From assembly GCF_020740795.1 (NCBI RefSeq), contig NC_067282.1, forward strand, positions 37,441,290-37,505,289: 64,000 nt of DNA, read 5' to 3'. How positions within the stretch are numbered: the stretch's first letter is position 1; every line of letters begins with the position of its first letter. The position numbers and the translations under genes are program-made. The notes under the pieces were generated by a model. That model had not been told where the DNA came from. It saw only the letters and a list, made by a program, of their open reading frames with translations, and made no database searches. Positions 59,984-64,000 of the stretch are shown one piece after another. Origin of the DNA: Apus apus. Taxonomy: Eukaryota; Chordata; Aves; Apodiformes; Apodidae.

Positions 59984-60640
59984 CCTTGCCATTGATTAAA
60001 AAATATCTAATAAAATTAAGGCCTAAAATTCCAAAGATTCTGTTATCCAAATGCTGGACTGTGTTTTTGTTGGTTTTGTATTCTCCATTTTCCTTAGTAA
60101 ATGCAGATAATGTATCTCTCTGTAGTCTTCTCTGCTGACAGCTTTGTCTTCCATCTTAATCTGCTAAAATAATAAAAAGTCCTACTCATTTTTATATGAT
60201 GTGGATCAGATCTGAGATCTACATATGACTGAATGTGTGAAATATCTATGCTTCATCACATCTATTAACACTAAAAGTTGCAAATAATTATTGTTTAAAT
60301 TAACTTAATAGGTATTTTACACAAGCAAAAAATGTTAAATGCAAATATGTTGTGGCTTAGCAACAGGAAATGTATATGCTTTCTATATATTGATAACATA
60401 TACCTGACTACATGAAACAATACTTCTGCTATTGAGATTGAAAAGGTATACCCCTCCAGGAAGGAGATAAGAGGTTCTCATTTCATTTTGTTCTTTTCTC
60501 TAGTTCTCTTTTAATCATTAAAGATAGACAATATTGTCTTTCTTTACTTTTTTTTTCCCAAGGTGAAATTTCTCTGTTTTAAGAAACTGACTTCAAACTT
60601 TCATTTTTGCTCATTAGTTTCTCAGTTTGGTAAATATTCA
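59984..60640. other. No gene recognised
   Basis: AT-rich intergenic sequence between the provirus and the next CR1. Confidence 0.5.
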
Positions 60641-61483
60641 CAGAATCACAGAATCCTAGGGGTTGGAAGGGACCTCGAAAGATCATCTAGTCCAACCCCC
60701 CTGCCAGAGCAGGGTCACCTAGAGTACATCAAACAGGAACGCATCCAGGTGGGTTTTGAATGTCTCCAGTGAAGGAGACTCCACAACCTCTCTGGGCAGC
60801 CTGTACCAGTGCTCTGTCACTCTCACAGTAAAAAAAAAAAATCTGATATTCACCTTAAACCTCCTATGCTCCAGTTTGCATCCATTGCCCCTTGTCCTAT
60901 CACTGGTCATCACTGAAAAAAGCTTGGCTCTATCGTCCTGACACTCACCCTTTACATACTTGTAAACATGGATGAGGTCACCCCTCAGTCTCCTTTTCTC
61001 CAAACTAAAGAGACCCAGCTCCCTCAGCCTTATCTCATAAGGGAGATGTTCCCCTCCCTTAATCATCTTTGTGGCCCTGCGCTGGACTCTTTCAAGCAGT
61101 TCCCTATCCTTCTTGAACTGTGGGGCCCAGAACTGGACACAATACTCCAGATGTGGCCTCACCAATGCAGAATAGAGGGGGAGGAGAACCTCTCTTGACC
61201 TACTAACCACACCCTTTCTAATGCACCCCAGGATGCCATTGGCCTTCTTGGCCACAAGGGCACATTGCTGGCTCGTGGTCATCCTCCTGTCCACCAGGAC
61301 CCCCAGGTCCCTTTCCCCTACACTGCTCTCCAGCAGCTCAGCCCCTAACCTGTACGGGTACATGGGATTGTTCTTCCCCAGCTGCAAAACTCTACACTTG
61401 CCCTTGTTGAATTTCATTAAGTTTCTTCCCGCCCAACTCTCCAGCCTGTCAAGGTCTTGTTGAATGGCAGCACAGCCTTAAGT
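60641..61483 (-). mobile_element. Young 5'-truncated CR1 LINE (minus)
   Basis: Tail on the left (CACAGAATCACAGAATCCTAGG), then the 3' UTR and a 232-codon minus frame 60719-61417. Its sequence is very close to the copy at 9979-10966, so the two belong to the same young subfamily. The 5' end (GGCTGTGCTGCCATTCAACA on the minus strand) falls just downstream of where the catalytic box would be, so the RT active site is missing. Confidence 0.93.
60719..61417 (-). pseudogene. CR1 ORF2 C-terminal fragment, uninterrupted
   Basis: The 232-codon frame carries [56 protein letters not shown] and [20 protein letters not shown], the standard CR1 RT C-terminal motifs. An A-run at about 60830-60841 encodes a Phe run on the minus strand where the copy at 9984-10883 reads KKFFTVRV. 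Neither the RT active site nor the endonuclease is present. It has no initiator of its own and is a relic. Confidence 0.87.
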
Positions 61484-62349
61484 TTTTATTAGTCATATGG
61501 ATGGGATAAATAAACACTACTTTCAGAAAATTAACAAAATAAATCCTACTGGATCAGGGTAAAAGAAAAAAAAAAAGTTTAAATAAATATCATAAAAATG
61601 ACCAGATTTTAATTATGTTTTAATTTGGCCTAGTCAAACATCCTGATTTGCATTACAAGTTTACTCTCACTAACTAAAATTCCTAAAAGCTTGCCTCTTC
61701 TCAACTTATAACTTTCCCTTTCTTCCTCGATGAATATACCATTCTGAAATGTACATATAAACCATGCTCCATCAAATCAGTGAATCTTGCAATTCCTCAG
61801 GAATTCCGTACTCTCTTCTATACACCCTTCCCATGCAAAAATAAAGCTTCAGAATATTTTGACCACTCATTCTTTACAATATCCATTATCCAATTATTCA
61901 TTATTCATATCATGTCGTGATATAGTCATATTATCCTATTATGAACTCAAAAATCCTTTCTTTTCTTCTTTGTATTCTGCATAACTCCCCACTCTTCCCT
62001 CCCTGGAAATACTGACAAAAATTATTTCACTAGTAGTTTTGTTTTTACTGTTGCTGTTGGTTTTTTGCAAGCTATGAGTCTACAAAGCAATCTAAAAATC
62101 ATGAATCTAGAAACAGTTAAATTGAGATGACCAAATAAAAGTAATTTCATGTAGAGCAGGGTCGTTTTGATGGACAATATGGTGTTTGCAGATAAAGAAA
62201 CATAGCACCAAATAATTATTTAGTTTGCTAAAGGACCTCTGGAGGTCATCTGAATAAAAGTTAAAGAGGAATTTAAACTGCACAGCAGTTTGTACACCGC
62301 TTTTCACAGAAGGGCACGCAGGAGAGAGTCAACAACTCAATTAATCACA
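61484..62349. other. No gene recognised
   Basis: AT-rich intergenic sequence; nothing supported. Confidence 0.5.
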
Positions 62350-63625
62350 AGAGCTTATGTTTCCTGGTTGTGATGCAGCACAGGGCACAGTACCTGGCAG
62401 CCACTGCAACAACTGTCCCTATAATACAAGCAGCCTTGACCCAGTTGGAGCTCTTGAAGATGAATGCAGTGCTGCAGGTCTGGGACTACTGCAAGGACTC
62501 CTGGGACTTCTTCATGAGCCCAGGACCAGGGTCAATGTGTTCCTTCCTTGAGGATATGAATGCCTGTGATCTGTGATACCAAGTAAAGGAGCTGTGGGAG
62601 GATGTCAGCAGACTGTGCAGCATCATGAATGATAAGAAAGAAATTTACTGGATCTTCTCCAAGACCTCGCACCTGCAAAATTCATAACTCCAACTATACT
62701 GAGAGAGAAGTAGGCAGAGTCTGAGCTTTGGGAAGGGAAATGGAGACTCCTGTGACAGTGTAGACTGGAAGCTCATGACTTCTGTCACCAGAAGGACAGC
62801 TTCTGCTCTATATGCAGAGCCACAACTACTGAATAGACTCAGTGTCCTAATTGCAAAGAGGATCTATGAGCCACCTGGGCATGGAAGCCTAGATATTTTT
62901 CTCCTTCATCCTGACTATGAGGGAAAGGGCTTCAGAAGAAAAGAGAAGATTCTACAGGTAAACAATTAGTTGTGCAGCAGGTGTCAGCAACAGGATTTTG
63001 GTTATTGTAACCATGGGAACCTCTTCTATAATAAAGGTCTCCTCGAAAGAGACAGGGTCAACCTGATCAAATTAGGGAAAAGCACCTTTGCCAACAAGAC
63101 TGCTAACCTGGTAAGAAGAACTTTAAAGTATGAATGACCAGGAAGAAAGAAGATGACCAACAGTCAAGAGAGGACATGGTAGTCCTGGATGATAAGCAAA
63201 GTGTGAAGAGTGGTACAAATAGGAAGGATCTCTTAATCAACAAAACTAGGGGTGAAAGGGGCCCAGTTTAAATGCACACACACAAATAAGGAAATGCCTA
63301 CAGGACATAGTTTTGGAGAAAGCTCTCACACTTTTACTGGGAAATGAGCACCATCAGGAATCTCTGTGAAGTGCCTGTACACTAATGCACATAGCCTAGG
63401 GGAAAACAAGGAGAAACTGTAAGTCTGCATGCAGTTAAACATCTGCAACATAACTGGGATCATGGAGACCTAGTGAGGCCATCTGACACAACTGGAACAC
63501 TGCAATAAATAGAGACAGGCTTTTCAGGTTGGTCAGGCTGGATAACTGAGAGGAAATTGCCCTTTATGGGAAAGAGCAGCAGAACTTATGGAGCTTTGCC
63601 TAGGGACAAGTAATGACCACTCCCT
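62350..63625 (+). mobile_element. CR1 5' part: ORF1 remnant and ORF2 start
   Basis: Unlike the other copies, this one holds 5' CR1 sequence. About 62360-62640 resembles the ORF1 N-terminal helical part. Near 62995-63125 the codons for NHGNLFYNKGLLERDRVNLI and FANKTANLVRRTL match the end of the ORF1 esterase (SGNH-type) domain. Near 63370-63420 the sequence for CLYTNAHSLG is the conserved start of the ORF2 apurinic endonuclease, with ELCLGTSND at about 63590. Many stops and frameshifts make it inert. The match stops near 63620. Confidence 0.75.
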
Positions 63626-63845
63626 TAATCATAATTGTGGCTCTGAATTTTTGTCATTTCTCCTCTCACCAGATGTGAAAATACCTATCCCGATTTTGTC
63701 CAGCTTTCCAGGGCCAAAATATTTACTATTGCACCAAATTTTCTTGATCTGTGGCCATTTTCCATTGCCCCTGTCCCTGCTCTTCATTTTTAGAAAGACA
63801 GACTGATTTAGTTTCAAATGCTGTTTGAATAAAAATTTGACCCAC
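63626..63845. other. Unassigned insert between two CR1 parts
   Basis: About 220 bp that match neither the endonuclease nor RT regions of CR1. It separates the 5' CR1 piece from the 3' CR1 piece. It could be an inserted element or unique DNA between two independent CR1 copies. Confidence 0.4.
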
Positions 63846-63849
63846 CTGA

Positions 63850-64000
63850 AATCCCCAGAGAACTGAAGGTATTTAGTTTGAAGAAGAGAAGGCTGAGGGG
63901 TGACCTCATTGCCCTCTACAACTTCCTGAAAGGAAGTTATAGGAAGGTGGAAGTTGGTCTCTTCTCCCAAACAAATATTGACAGAACTAGAGGAAATGGC
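63850..64000 (+). mobile_element. CR1 RT C-terminal segment, cut by the window end
   Basis: GTTTAGTTTGAAGAAGAGAAGGCTGAGGGGTGACCTCATTGCC and TCTACAACTTCCTGAAAGG are standard CR1 coding motifs ([19 protein letters not shown]). The element continues beyond 64000. Confidence 0.87.

Overview
The window looks like nuclear DNA from a bird. It is AT-rich, intron-less and without any recognisable host gene, and it is punctuated by many copies of the CR1 LINE. These are recognised by their 3' octamer tails (ATTCTATG-like; TCATAGAA-like on the minus strand), by RT motifs such as GVPQGSVLG and FADD, and by typical 5' truncation. CR1 together with several avian-type solo LTRs and one alpharetrovirus-like endogenous provirus makes Aves very likely; I cannot name the species. 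There are no bacterial-style genes, operons or CRISPR arrays. Most short open frames are chance frames or CR1 relics.

Layout. 1-0.8 kb: AT-rich. 0.8-4.0 kb: two back-to-back plus-strand CR1 copies. 4-10 kb: unannotated gene-desert sequence. 10-12.2 kb: a young CR1 with a 299-codon open frame and an old CR1 tail. 12.4-14.8 kb: a doubtful LTR followed by a clear 1.2-kb GC-rich solo LTR (minus). 15.9-17.3 kb: CR1. 17-28 kb: mostly unique sequence with three small CR1 pieces. 28.2-29.3 kb: a CR1 flanked by ~200-bp direct repeats. 30.1-30.8 kb: a large imperfect inverted repeat. 34.0-34.85 kb: one CR1 nested in another. 36.1-36.7 kb: CR1 fragments. 37.2-38.4 kb: a second copy of the GC-rich solo LTR with a perfect 5-bp target duplication. 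42-44 kb: ERVL-type LTR material. 44.6-46.3 kb: a 1.7-kb CR1. 50.4-52 kb: two further LTR-like elements. 54.9-55.95 kb: CR1.

The highlight is 55,966-59,977: a complete but internally deleted endogenous retrovirus. It has two 270-bp LTRs (5 differences), a perfect 6-bp target duplication (AGACTG), an 18/18 tRNA-Phe primer-binding site and a polypurine tract. Its gag matrix region and R/U5 resemble alpharetroviruses. It has no pol at all. Its env is of the gamma type, with a CWLC motif in SU and CX6CC in TM, and is split by one in-frame stop. A splice donor after gag codon 6 and an acceptor at 57,650/57,651 are both in phase 0, so env may have been expressed in the avian-leukosis style from the gag start codon. 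After it come a young minus-strand CR1 (60.6-61.5 kb) and a CR1 with rare 5' material, ORF1 end and ORF2 start (62.35-63.6 kb). A last CR1 piece runs off the right edge.

The elements do not form a pathway. The region is a transposon graveyard in a gene desert, with a few stretches that might be conserved non-coding elements. All family assignments come from reading motifs; no database search was run.
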